Below are positions 42,815-52,182 of a stretch of 64,000 bases of DNA, in pieces. The notes under the pieces were generated by a model that made no database searches, had not been told where the DNA came from, and worked only from the letters and a program-made list of their open reading frames with translations. Location: positions 558,001 through 622,000 of the forward strand of contig CAWFCZ010000018.1 of assembly GCA_963814355.1 (NCBI GenBank), given 5' to 3'. The number at the start of each line of letters is the position of its first letter. Within the stretch, counting starts at the first letter, position 1. A program made the position numbers and the translations under genes. Origin of the DNA: JADGOV01 sp963814355. Its GTDB lineage: Bacteria; Actinomycetota; Actinomycetes; JADGOV01.

Positions 42815-43741
42815 TCAGTCCGGGCGCGAGCGCACGATCAGGTCGGCGAGCAACCCCAGCGCGGCGACGATGAGCCCGGTCACCAGCAGCAACACCGTGT
42901 TGATCGCGATCCGCACCGGATGCACGACGATGTCATAGCCGGTCTTGACCACGCCGATGCCGAGCAACCACAGCGCGACCGGCATCAGCACCTTGAGCGG
43001 ATCGAAGTACATCACCATCCGCAGGACCTGCAGGATGTAGCGGTAGGCGTCCCGGGTGAAGTGGAACTTCGACGTCCCGGCCCGCTTGGCGTAGGAGATC
43101 GGCACGTAGCGCACGTCGTGCTGGTTGGACAGGAACGAAAGGGTGAGCGTGGTCACGCAGGAAAAGCCGGGCGGCAGCAGCCGGAGGTAGGGCAGCGAGA
43201 CGTCCCGGCGGAAGGCCCGCAGCCCCGAGTTAAGATCGGGAATCGGCACCCCGGTCAGCCGCTCGGCCAGTTTGCGGATCACGTATTTCGCCGGTACCCG
43301 GAGAAGCTTGATCCGGCCCGCCTCGCTTGTCCGGGCACCGACCACCTGGTCGACAGTCGGGTCGGTTTCCAGGATCCGCACCAGCTCCGGGATGCGCTCG
43401 TTCGGGTAGGTCAGGTCCGCATCGGTCCAGACCACGATCGTCCCGCGGGCCTGTTCGGTGCCGATCCGGCGCGCCGTCCCCGAGCCGCCGTTGCGGTGGA
43501 AGGGCACCAGCCGGAGCTGCGGAAACCGCGGTGCAGCCGATTCCAGCGCGGCCAGAGTGCCGTCGGTCGAGGCGTCGTCGATGGCCAGCAACTCATAGCT
43601 GTACCGACTGGCGTCCAGCGCCGCACTGATCCGCTCCACTTCGGCCACAACGTGGTCCTGCTCGTTGTAACAGGGCAGCACCACGGTGACGAAGGGCTGC
43701 GCCGGGACGTTTGCGGCCGACGCCTCGCGTAGCGCGGTCAT
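42815..43741 (-). CDS. Glycosyltransferase family 2 (dolichyl/polyprenyl-phosphate hexose synthase-like)
   Basis: A 308-residue GT2 enzyme. The GT-A start is VTVVLPCYNEQDHVVAEVER. The nucleotide site is LLAIDDASTDGTLAAL, the metal site TIVVWTDADLTYPNERIPEL, and an acceptor region is IPDLNSGLRAFRRDV. Two hydrophobic helices close the chain (about 232-255 and 270-298). This layout is typical of polyprenyl-phosphate mannose/glucose synthases. It follows BrkB by 10 bp on the same strand. GDP-mannose is the plausible donor. Confidence 0.88.
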   Translation of the reverse strand: MTALREASAANVPAQPFVTVVLPCYNEQDHVVAEVERISAALDASRYSYELLAIDDASTDGTLAALESAAPRFPQLRLVPFHRNGGSGTARRIGTEQARGTIVVWTDADLTYPNERIPELVRILETDPTVDQVVGARTSEAGRIKLLRVPAKYVIRKLAERLTGVPIPDLNSGLRAFRRDVSLPYLRLLPPGFSCVTTLTLSFLSNQHDVRYVPISYAKRAGTSKFHFTRDAYRYILQVLRMVMYFDPLKVLMPVALWLLGIGVVKTGYDIVVHPVRIAINTVLLLVTGLIVAALGLLADLIVRSRPD

Positions 43742-43751
43742 CGGGCTGGGG

Positions 43752-44648
43752 TCATCGGGCCGAAGCTTTCGTCGGCGGCTGGGACGAGGGTAAGGATATC
43801 GGCGCGGCCTCCGGCCGGCCTCGGGAGAGCCGCGTGTCCAGGCACAGCGTGGTCGAGTATCCGATGAGCACCAGCGCGTGCAGCAGCATCAGCCAACCGC
43901 CCGCGACCGCCGCGGCCGCAGCCGCCTCGAAGCCGCCGTACGCCTCCCCGATCTTCAGCGGGATGGCCAGGAAGAGCGCGAAGCCGACCAGGAAACCGGC
44001 CACGAAGGAACCGGTCCCGAGCGCGCCGAGCAGCAGCGCGCGCACCCCCGGACGGTCCGGGGCCAGCGTCCGGAAGAGCAGTACCAGCGTCGAACTGATC
44101 AGGACCCAGCCGCTGAGGAACGCCATGTAGCCGCCGAGCAGCGCCCCGGTGAGCCCATGGCCGATGACGTTCGGGATCCACACCGCGGTGAACAACGCGG
44201 CCAGGGTCAGCAGCGGCGACACGGTGAGCAGGGCCACGGCGATTGCCCGGCCTTGCCAGGCCGTCCGCAATCCCCCCGCTGGCCGGGGGGACAGCCGTTG
44301 GAAGGCCCGCCGCAGGCCCTCGCCGTAGAGCGAGGCCGGGATGAGCGACAACAAGCCCTGCCCCAGGGTCAGCCGGCTGCCCGACGCGATCATGCTCCGG
44401 GTCACCTGGTCGGTGTGCAGCGTGGTGGGCAATCGCGCGGACACGTCCAGGCCGAGTTGCATGACCCGCTGCGGACTGGCGATCAAGGTGGCCAGCCGGA
44501 TCGCCAGCAGCACCATCGGTATCCCGGCGACCGCCAAATAGAACGTGGTGCCGGCGGCCATCAGCGTTAGGTCGTGGGTACCGACCTCCGCCCGCACGTC
44601 GCGGGCCAACACCGCGGTGTTCCGACGCAGACGTTGTGCGATAGACAC
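43752..44648 (-). CDS. YihY/BrkB-family inner-membrane protein
   Basis: About 298 residues with six hydrophobic helices. It starts VSIAQRLRRNTAVLARDVRA and has the family feature LTLMAAGTTFYLAVAGIPMV, then LLSLIPASLYGEGLRRAF and GWVLISSTLVLLFRTLAP. GTG 44648 is chosen because GGGGAGGA lies about eight bases upstream. It is divergent from an acetyltransferase whose GTG is only five bases away. BrkB-type proteins have no agreed function. The GT2 gene follows in the same operon. Confidence 0.82.
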   Translation of the reverse strand: MSIAQRLRRNTAVLARDVRAEVGTHDLTLMAAGTTFYLAVAGIPMVLLAIRLATLIASPQRVMQLGLDVSARLPTTLHTDQVTRSMIASGSRLTLGQGLLSLIPASLYGEGLRRAFQRLSPRPAGGLRTAWQGRAIAVALLTVSPLLTLAALFTAVWIPNVIGHGLTGALLGGYMAFLSGWVLISSTLVLLFRTLAPDRPGVRALLLGALGTGSFVAGFLVGFALFLAIPLKIGEAYGGFEAAAAAAVAGGWLMLLHALVLIGYSTTLCLDTRLSRGRPEAAPISLPSSQPPTKASAR

Positions 44649-44653
44649 ATGAG

Positions 44654-45157
44654 GTGTCCTCCCCACGGATTCGCCGCGCGAGACCCGCCGAGTACCACCG
44701 AATCGCCGACCTCACGGTGGCCGCCTACCTCGCCGACCGCCCGATCGGGGAGTACGAAGCCTATTTGCGCCGGGTCGCCGACCGGGCGGCGCACGGCACG
44801 GTACTGGTGGCCGTCGATGAATCGGCCGATGCCGAGGCCGGGGATCGGCTGGTCGGCACGGTGACCGTGCTGCTGGGGATCGGCCCGTGGAGCGAACTGG
44901 CCGGGCCGGGCGACGCCGAGATCCGCATGCTCGCTGTCGACGTGGCGGCCCGTAGCGCCGGCGTGGGGACCGCGCTCGCCCGGGCCGCGATGGGGTTGGC
45001 CCGAGCCGGCGGGGCGTCCCGGATCGTGCTGTCCACCCAGTCCACCGCCCGCCCGGCACACCGGATCTACGACCGACTCGGTTTCACGCGGCGGCCTGAT
45101 CTGGACTGGTCCCCGCGCCCGGGCGTCGACCTGCTCGGCTACACGCTCGACCTTTGA
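44654..45157 (+). CDS. GNAT-family N-acetyltransferase
   Basis: A 167-residue GNAT enzyme. It begins PRIRRARPAEYHRIADLTVA. Motif A is IRMLAVDVAARSAGVGTALA, followed by RAAMGLARAGGASRIVLSTQ, and motif B is AHRIYDRLGFTRRPDLDW. The GTG at 44654 has no leader: the divergent BrkB start is five bases away, so both promoters must lie inside the opposite gene or the messages overlap. The acceptor is unknown. Confidence 0.84.
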   Translation: MSSPRIRRARPAEYHRIADLTVAAYLADRPIGEYEAYLRRVADRAAHGTVLVAVDESADAEAGDRLVGTVTVLLGIGPWSELAGPGDAEIRMLAVDVAARSAGVGTALARAAMGLARAGGASRIVLSTQSTARPAHRIYDRLGFTRRPDLDWSPRPGVDLLGYTLDL

Positions 45158-45599
45158 CGTCGCTGACACCGAGGACCGCCAGCGCTACGGGACCAAGCAA
45201 GATGCGTGAGCAAAGCCGGCCCGCCCCAACGTGACGCAGGTCGTTCCGCCACAATCCTCGACGGCACTGGCCGAGCGCCACGATGCGGTTCATAGCCGGT
45301 CTTCTGGACGGCCGCGGTAGCGGCCGAAGCGACCGCACAATGCCGATGAGCGGACATCCGCTCGTGCCCGGGTGCCCGACGCCAGTCCCGGTCGCGCGTG
45401 GCTGCAACTACGCCGCGCACCTACTGCCGGCGTGTGAAGGCCAACAGTCAGCGGTGTGCGATCTGGCACCAGTAGGTGGTCGCGACGAGCGGTGGGGCCG
45501 CCGCAGCGAGCCGCGTTGGGAGCCAACTTTATACAAACTTGCCGCTTTGAGGGCGCTTGTGCTCCACTATCACGCGAAGTCCGTGTTATCTTCGACGTC
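45158..45599. other. Intergenic, no gene recognised
   Basis: About 440 bp between the acetyltransferase and the AlbA_2 gene, with lower GC in its right part. No convincing frame, tRNA or repeat was found. A TTATCT-like -10 (45587-45592) lies just before the next start. Confidence 0.45.
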
Positions 45600-47249
45600 A
45601 TGTCCGGCGCACTCCGACTCTCAGGTCTGCCGGAGGAAATCGGTCATGAGGAAGACTTGTGGAAGGTCCTGGGGCGCCTCGAGCACGAGCAACTCGAGCT
45701 GAAGTCGTCAGCCAACCACCTGACCGAGCCGATCTCTTCCTTCGCCATGACCGATGGCGGACTGATCGTCTTGGGCATCGACGACAAGCGTCGGCTCGTC
45801 GGCTGCGAGATGACCCAGCAGGTACTAGACCGAGTGCGCCGGGCTGCACACGGCTGCGGTGTGGACATTCAGATGAAGGCCATCAAGGTCGCTGGCGTAC
45901 CTCTGACAGTGGTGGCCGTACCGGAGGTCCGCGGTCGGATCGTGACGACTCCCGACGGCCGGCTCCTGCGAAGGGTCGGGAGTGACAGCGTCCCGCTGGT
46001 AGGTGACGCCATGGCGCGCTTCGTACGCGAGCGCGAAGACCGCGCCGCCGAGGACGAGGCATTGCCAATCTTCGACGCCGCGGACTTCGATGTCGATCTG
46101 GTTAACAGTGCACTCGCACAGGACGCCCGTCCTCGGGTCGGGGCGCCCGAACTCCTACGGGGCCTCATCGATCTCGGCGTGGCCCTCCCGCAGTCACCTC
46201 CCGCGGACGCGCAGGTGACGGTCGCGGCAGCCCTCCTCTTCGCGAAGGAGCCTGAGCGGTTCGTGCCTGGCGCGACGCTTCAGGTCATTCGCCGAGTTGG
46301 CGTAGGGCCTGGGCCGGGACCGACGGAGGCGCGAGAGGAGTTGAGTGGTCCTCTGACCCAGGTGCTGGACGACGCCCTCGCCTTCATCGGTAAGCACACG
46401 AAGCGCTACCAAGTGGTGCAAGGAACGCGCCGCACTGTCTTGCCTGAGTACCCCGTTGAGGTTCTGCGCGAGGCGCTCCTGAACGCCCTCGCGCACCGGG
46501 ACTACGGCTTGAAGAGCGGCACCATCGACGTCACCGTCTGGGACGATCGCGTAGAGGTTCGTAGTCCGGGCTCACTCCCAGGCCCCATCACCATCGACAA
46601 CATGCGGAGCGAGCATTACTCGCGAAACCGCCGGCTGATGCGAGTCCTCAAGCTCTTGGGCCTGGTCGAGGAGTATGGCGAGGGTGTCGACCGGATGATT
46701 CAGCAGATGGAGGCGCGGCTGATGGAGCCTCCGATGTTCGCTGCGACGCCGACGTCGGTGACGGTGACACTGCGCAATCGGTTCCTCATCGATGTCGAAG
46801 ATCAAGCTTGGCTAGCCCTGCTAGGTCACCTAGATCTGTCTCCCAGTGAGCGACGTGCGCTCGTGGTGGCGCGCCGCGAGGGGGGAGTGACGCCGCGCAG
46901 ACTGAGACGGCTGATGCCGGCGGTGGATGTCGACGCCGTTCTGCGAACTGCTGTCGTCAAGGGTCTGCTGATTCGCGCGGGGCAAGCAGGCGGCGCCCGA
47001 TACCAGCTCTCGGACGAGTTGGTCATGCGGGCAGGTTCCTCGGGGCTTGAGGCGCAGAGCCGGAAGCGCCAGATGCTTTTGGACGAGATGCAGCGGCAGG
47101 GGAGCGTGTCCACCGCCGAGGGCGCGGACCTGCTCGGCGAGGACATGGCGACCGTCCGGCACCTGTTGAATGATCTAGTCCTAGCTGGTCTCGCGAGGGC
47201 CGACGGCCGCACGCGGGCTCGACGGTACGTGCCAACCTTTGACAGCTGA
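45600..47249 (+). CDS. AlbA_2 (Schlafen-like) domain ATP-binding protein, RecG-like
   Basis: A 549-residue protein. Residues about 15-135 form an AlbA_2 domain: LEHEQLELKSSANHLTEPIS, SFAMTDGGLIVLGIDDKRRL and RGRIVTTPDGRLLRRVGSDS. Residues about 270-400 are the GHKL-like module of the COG2865 family (VEVLREALLNALAHRDYGL, then IDVTVWDDRVEVRSPGSLPG). The C-terminus holds winged-helix segments (MLLDEMQRQGSVSTAEGADL). COG2865 proteins are called RecG-like in error; they are DNA-binding, often phage- or defence-linked. GC is lower than in neighbours, suggesting transfer. ATG 45600 is likely leaderless. Confidence 0.82.
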   Translation: MSGALRLSGLPEEIGHEEDLWKVLGRLEHEQLELKSSANHLTEPISSFAMTDGGLIVLGIDDKRRLVGCEMTQQVLDRVRRAAHGCGVDIQMKAIKVAGVPLTVVAVPEVRGRIVTTPDGRLLRRVGSDSVPLVGDAMARFVREREDRAAEDEALPIFDAADFDVDLVNSALAQDARPRVGAPELLRGLIDLGVALPQSPPADAQVTVAAALLFAKEPERFVPGATLQVIRRVGVGPGPGPTEAREELSGPLTQVLDDALAFIGKHTKRYQVVQGTRRTVLPEYPVEVLREALLNALAHRDYGLKSGTIDVTVWDDRVEVRSPGSLPGPITIDNMRSEHYSRNRRLMRVLKLLGLVEEYGEGVDRMIQQMEARLMEPPMFAATPTSVTVTLRNRFLIDVEDQAWLALLGHLDLSPSERRALVVARREGGVTPRRLRRLMPAVDVDAVLRTAVVKGLLIRAGQAGGARYQLSDELVMRAGSSGLEAQSRKRQMLLDEMQRQGSVSTAEGADLLGEDMATVRHLLNDLVLAGLARADGRTRARRYVPTFDS

Positions 47250-47503
47250 CAGCCTTGTAATTCGGCACTTCGCTTCGAAGGACATACCGTGGTTCATATG
47301 GCGTGCAACTTTGGCCTATCCGGAGGCACGGGAGCCGCGGGGGCCGCACGACGATGGTCGCCGCAGCATCAGAGCTATTGCCCCCCGCATCTGCATGTCC
47401 CTAGCGGGAGTTTCCTGGCTTTCTTGATCGTTTAGGCGTTTCCCCTGGTGGGGCGGGGTTTTGTGCCGGTGGGGTGTAGTACCTAAGTCGGGTGTGGTGC
47501 CGG

Positions 47504-48000
47504 TCAGCGGGTGGGTGCGTAGCGGTCGATCGCGAACAGTTCGGCGAGGTGCTGCTGGGTGGGGTTCATGTCGGTGAGCATGCGTCGTGCTCGGGGACGG
47601 CCCTTGCCGCCGTCGTGATAGAGCAGCACGGTCTCCTCGATGCCGCCCAGGGTGGCGAGAAGTTCGCGCACGGAGAGGTCCAGTCCGGCGCGGCGGGCTT
47701 CGCGGCGCATCAGGTGGGTGGTGGTGAGCGCGAGGACGCAGTAGAAGACGTGGACGCGGATCTTGGAGTCGGTCCAGTGGTGCATCGGGCCGAAGGACAC
47801 CACGTGGGGGTCTTTCATCTGCCGGAACCCGGATTCGACCTCGTTCTGGGAGCGGTAGGCGGCCACGACGTCGCGGGTGGGCCAGTCGTCGCGGTTGGTG
47901 AACAGGACCCGCTTGCCGAACAGGGTGCCCTCTAGCTAGGCCAGGCATCGGGGACGTGGTTGACGAAGCGTGCGATGTGCTGATTCCGCGCTGGGGTCGG
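47504..48000 (-). pseudogene. IS1634-family transposase remnant
   Basis: The C-terminal 120 residues of an IS1634/IS4-superfamily transposase are intact: YRSQNEVESGFRQMKDPHVV, HWTDSKIRVHVFYCVLALTT and THLMRREARRAGLDLSVREL. The catalytic E of the DDE triad is in NEVESGF. The frame breaks upstream at a CTAGCTAG near 47935, where family sequence jumps frame (HIARFVNHVPDAW before, LEGTLFGKRVLF after). The N-terminal two thirds are gone. No terminal inverted repeats were found. Confidence 0.72.
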
Positions 48001-48675
48001 CCACTCGCGTCTGCGGGACGTCCACCCAAAGGTCGCGCCGGGTCCCGCCGCGGCCCGGCCCTGCGAGATCCGAACGACCCGCCTGCCGAGGTAGGTAGAG
48101 CCGCGGCCGAAGACGGTCGCGAGGGCCTCAGGTGCGCGTTTAGGGCCCTCGAATTCGGCTGGTACGGATCGACGCTCGTGACGACGATGCGCGCCACAAC
48201 CTTCCCCGGGTCGGGTGCCAGCGGCCGGCGTTCAAGCACCTGCTCGCCGGGAACCGGTGAGGGGCCCGGTCTGCGGTTCAGGACGATGACGTCGGCACGG
48301 CTCGGCACGGACATGTCCAAGGCCTTCGCTTGCGGCCCGATCCCGTCGGAGTGCGGGCTGTCACATTGTTCCTCGATACGCAGGACTGGTCATGCACTGG
48401 CCCGGCCTGTCGACTGCACACCGCGGAGCGGCGAACGCGGGCACGCTCGGCGAGCGCGTCGCTTCGTGCCTCGAACGCCGCTGCCCGGATCGCGGCCGGG
48501 CCGTTCCTCACACCTGCAGTCTCGTAGCCGCGGTCACTGACGACTACCGGGCTACTCCCGACGATCGGCTATGCGCCTCTGGACTTCGACGATGAGCGGC
48601 GCGAGTGTGGACGCCACGAAACGGTGCCGGTGGCGTTGACATGGTCCATCGGCATCAAGGGAGAGGAGCCGGATC
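48001..48675. other. Degenerate region, no gene supported
   Basis: About 675 bp between the transposase remnant and the VOC gene. Several frames of 60-110 codons overlap in different phases, but none has a convincing start or recognised family. It is probably mobile-element debris. Confidence 0.4.
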
Positions 48676-49293
48676 GTGGACATGAAGCTTGAGGTTGTGG
48701 TGGTGCCGGTGGCCGACGTGGACAGGGCCAAGAACTTCTACGCGGCGCTCGGGTGGCGGGAGGACGCCGACTTCGCCACCGGTGCGGACTTCCGGGTGGT
48801 GCAGTCGACACCTCCGGGTTCGGCGTGCTCGGTCATCTTCGGCACCGGAGTCACCTCGGCCGCCCCTGGCTCGGCGGACGGCCTGCAACTGGTCGTGGAC
48901 GACATCGAGGCGGCCCGGGACGAGCTGGCGAGCCGAGGCGCGAAGGCCAGCGAGGTCTTCCACGACGCGGGCGGGGTGTTTCACCACGCCGGGACCACTG
49001 GGCGGGTGCCGGGCCCGACGTCGGACCACCAGAGCTACGGCTCGTGGGTCTCATTCAGCGACCCGGACGGCAACACCTGGTTCGTCCAGGAGGTCACCAC
49101 GCGCCTGCCCGGCCGCGTGACGTCCGCGCCGGCGGCATACGACTCCGCCGCAGACCTGGCCGCGGCGCTGCGCCGCGCGGCCGCCGCGCACGGAAAGCAC
49201 GAGGCGGAAACCGGGCAGGCCGACCCGGACTGGCCGGACTGGTACGCGCAGTACATGGTCGACGAGCGGAACGCGCAGGCGACCGGCGCGTGA
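48676..49293 (+). CDS. VOC (glyoxalase/bleomycin-resistance) family protein
   Basis: A 205-residue protein. The N-terminal VOC module (residues 1-140) has LEVVVVPVADVDRAKNFYAA, the middle strand LQLVVDDIEAARDELASRGA and the metal-side end WVSFSDPDGNTWFVQEVTTR. Residues 145-205 add an Ala-rich helix ending DPDWPDWYAQYMVDE, seen in a subgroup of actinobacterial VOC proteins. The start is GTG. The stop overlaps the disulfide-oxidoreductase pseudogene (GTGA). The substrate is unknown. Confidence 0.82.
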   Translation: MDMKLEVVVVPVADVDRAKNFYAALGWREDADFATGADFRVVQSTPPGSACSVIFGTGVTSAAPGSADGLQLVVDDIEAARDELASRGAKASEVFHDAGGVFHHAGTTGRVPGPTSDHQSYGSWVSFSDPDGNTWFVQEVTTRLPGRVTSAPAAYDSAADLAAALRRAAAAHGKHEAETGQADPDWPDWYAQYMVDERNAQATGA

Positions 49294-50559
49294 ACGGCTA
49301 CGCCTACGACGTGATCGTCGTGGGGGCCGGCTCGCCGGGCGAGCACTGCGCCGGCGAGCTGGCCGACGGCCGCCTGCGGGTGGCGGTGGTCGAGCGGGAG
49401 CTGGCCGGGGGCGAGTGCTCGTACTGGGCCTGCATCCCGTCCAAGACGCTGCTGCGCCCCGGCGAGGCGGTGCACCAGGCGCGGGAGGTTGGTGCCACCG
49501 CGCGGGTGGACGTCGCGGCCGCGCTGGCCTGGCGGGACTTCATGGTCTCGGACTACTCCGACGCCGGGCAGCAGGCCTGGCTGGCGGGCAGGGGCATCGA
49601 CCTGATCCGCGGCACCGGCCGGCTGGCCGGGCCGGGAGTGGTCGAGGTCGACGGCGTGCAGTACACCGCGGAGCATGTCGTGCTGGCGACCGGCTCGGAT
49701 CCGGTCGTGCCTCCGGTCCCGGGCCTGCGGGAGCTGGAGGGCATCTGGACCAACCGCGAGGTGACCGGCATGAAGGCCGTGCCGCGCCGCCTGCTCATCC
49801 TCGGCGGCGGGCCGGTCGGGGCCGAGATGGCTCAGGCCGTGCGCCGCCTGGGCGGCGAGGTGGCCCTCGTCGAGTCCGCCGGGCACGTGCTGGCCCGCGA
49901 GCCCGCGCCCCTGGGCGAGGCACTCGGCGAGCGCTGCGCCGTGATGGCATCGAGTTGCTGCTCGGCGCGCATGCAGCCGCCGCGCGCCGCGACGGCCCCG
50001 ACTACGTCCTGGTCCTCCACGACGGCCGTGAACTGCGCGGCGACCGGCTCCTGGTCGCCACCGGCCGACGCCCGCGGGTGGCCGGGCTCGGCCTGGAGAC
50101 GGCCGGCGCCTCGTTCGACGAGCACGGCGTCCGGGTGGACCCGCACCTGCGGGCCGGCGAGCGCCTGTGGGCCATAGGCGACGTCACCGGGGTGCGGCTG
50201 CTGACCCACGTCGGCAAGTTGCCGCGGTCGGCGCCACCGAGGCCCGGTTCAGCGTTACCGCGCTGGTGTCCGAGGTGGCCAGGACGGCCACCTACACGCA
50301 CGCCTACGCCGAGTCGAGCGGCTTCCTGACGCTGCTCAGCGACGGTGAACGGCTGACCGGCGGCTACGCGCTCGGCCCCGAGGCGGGTGAGTGGCTGCAG
50401 CAGGCCACGCTGGCCATCCGCGCCCGAGTCCCGCTCGATGTGCTGCGCGATGTCATCCAGCCGTTCCCCACCTTCTCAGAGATCTACGTCAAGGCACTGA
50501 AGGCGCTGCGCAGCGAGATCATGGCGGACCGCGACCCGGTCCGGGCGGATGCGCGGTGA
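49290..50559 (+). pseudogene. Pyridine nucleotide-disulfide oxidoreductase (mercuric reductase-like), two lesions
   Basis: The first frame (GTG 49290) carries FAD motif VIVVGAGSPGEHCAGELADG, the redox pair GGECSYWACIPSKTLL and NAD motif LILGGGPVGAEMAQAVRRLG. Near 49937 one base is missing. Homology goes on in the next frame as RRDGIELLLGAHAAAARRDG through LWAIGDVTGVRLLTHVGK. A second break near 50218 removes about 40 residues. The interface domain then resumes (VAAVGATEARFSVTALVSEV, then LAIRARVPLDVLRDVIQPFP) to 50559. No functional enzyme can form. Confidence 0.8.
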
Positions 50560-50775
50560 GCGTCTGCCGCCTCATGCGCGTGCGCACGGTACCAGCCTGC
50601 TGATGATCGTCATGGCTGGCCACTGAGTCGCGGCGGCGTTCGTCACCGGATCGTACGTCACCGATGGCCGCGCGGCCGCCCCCAGAAGTGGCCGCGGGGG
50701 CCGGAAGCCGGGCAGCGCCCCGGCCCGCCCCGGACCCGGCGACATCGTGCTCCGGCACCAGACATCGGAGGAATC

Positions 50776-51190
50776 ATGACCACCGCATCCGCCGTCCCTG
50801 CCATCCAGCGCGAGCCCGGTCTGCACGGGCAGACCGTTGTCGTGATCGGCGGCAGCGCCGGCATCGGGCTCGAGACGGCCCGCCGAGCCCGCGCCGCGGG
50901 CGCCAGCGTCGTCCTGACCGGCCGCGATCCCGATCGCCTCGAGCGGGCCGCGGCCGAACTGGGCGCGCTGCATAGTGTGGCCTTCGACGCCACCAATCCG
51001 GCCGCTCTCGAGCGATTCTTCGGGGACCTGCCCAAACCGATCGACCATGTGATGGTCACGGCCGGCCGTCCGTACTACGGGCGCCTGGCCGAGGTCGACG
51101 TCGAGCAGGCGCGACGGTCACTGGACGAGCACCTGTGGCTGCCCATCAACGTGGCCCGTCACGCCGTCGGCACGGTGCAGCCCGGCGGCA
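50776..51190 (+). pseudogene. Short-chain dehydrogenase, 3' truncated
   Basis: ATG 50776 has GGAGGA upstream. The cofactor loop VVVIGGSAGIGLETARRARA, the acidic strand VVLTGRDPDRLERAAAELGA and HVMVTAGRPYYGRLAEVDVE are a good SDR start. After about residue 138 (NVARHAVGTVQPGGT) the resemblance stops. The Ser/Tyr/Lys active site is missing. The frame stays open to 51963 only because it runs antisense to the enoyl-CoA hydratase gene. The true C-terminus was probably deleted. Confidence 0.65.
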
Positions 51191-51306
51191 CACGGGCAGC
51201 GATCACAGGGTCGTTCGGTTGCCTGGCGCATGCGGACATCTGGCCCGTAGGCGCCGGGGCGAAGCCGTGCGTCAGCACGCCGGCCGCGGGCTCGCCGCCA
51301 CCGTCC

Positions 51307-52147
51307 CTAGTCGCCACCGCCGGCGGTCGGCCACCGCGCGGTCCGCTTCTGGAGAAAGGCGTCGATGCCTTCCGTCGCGTCGGGGGCAGAGAGGTCCCGC
51401 ACCATGGCGTCCGCTGCCACCGCGTAGGCCGTGTCGAGGGTCTGGTCGATCTGCGTGTAGAAGGTGCGCTTGCCGTTCGCCATCACGGCGGCGGAGCGGG
51501 CGAGGAGCGCCGCCGCGAGTTCGTCGACCTCGGCGTCGAGACGCTCGGCCGCGACCACCCGGTTGACGAGTCCCCAGTCGAGGGCGGTGGCGGCGTCGAT
51601 GGGTGTCCCGGTGAGCAGCATCTCCATGGCCCGCTTGCGGCCGACGGATCTAGCGACTCCGACGGCGGGCGTCGAGCAGAACACGCCAATGTTGACGCCC
51701 GGCAGTGCGAAGCGCGCGGTGTCAGCGGCGACGGCGAGATCACACATCGACACGAGTTGACACCTGGCCGCCGTCGCGATGCCGTGCACCCGAGCGATGA
51801 CGGGCTGGGGAATCCGGGTCAACGTGACCATCAGGTGGTTGCACTCGGCGAACAGCGCAGCCTGCCAGGCCGCGTCGCCCGTGTTGCGCCCGCATCTCCG
51901 GGAGGTCGTGACCCGCGCAGAATCCGCGGCCCTCGGCAGCGAGGACGACGACGCGCGCCGTGACGTCCCCAGCCACGGCGTCGAGCTCCGCCTGCAGCGC
52001 GGCGATCCCCGCACGGGACAGGGGGTTGTAGCGGTCGCCGCGGCTGAGCGTGAGCCGGACGACGCCGTCAGCACGCTCGCACCGGACCAGGGGGCGCTCC
52101 TGCCCGGCCTCAGTCATCGTCGTAGGTGTGCTGGCGGTCTCGACCAT
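51307..52147 (-). pseudogene. Enoyl-CoA hydratase/isomerase, single frameshift
   Basis: The first frame (ATG 52147) reads VRLTLSRGDRYNPLSRAGIA and VVLAAEGRGFCAGHDLPEMR, the oxyanion loop of the crotonase fold. An extra G near 51889 shifts the frame. The rest follows in the next frame: NTGDAAWQAALFAECNHLMV, IPQPVIARVHGIATAARCQL and ALDWGLVNRVVAAERLDAEV, to 51307. Otherwise complete at about 275 residues. A sequencing error would restore a working gene. It lies 35 bp downstream of the acyl-CoA ligase. Confidence 0.8.
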
Positions 52148-52182
52148 GACGTGATTCCTCCTCGATCACAGGCCACCTCCGC

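Noticed and set aside
45600..47249. ATP-dependent DNA helicase RecG
   Set aside because: No helicase motifs are present. The AlbA_2 domain and GHKL-like core identify the COG2865 family often mislabelled as RecG.
50776..51963. A 395-residue SDR protein
   Set aside because: Only the first 138 residues resemble an SDR. The rest is antisense to the enoyl-CoA hydratase gene.
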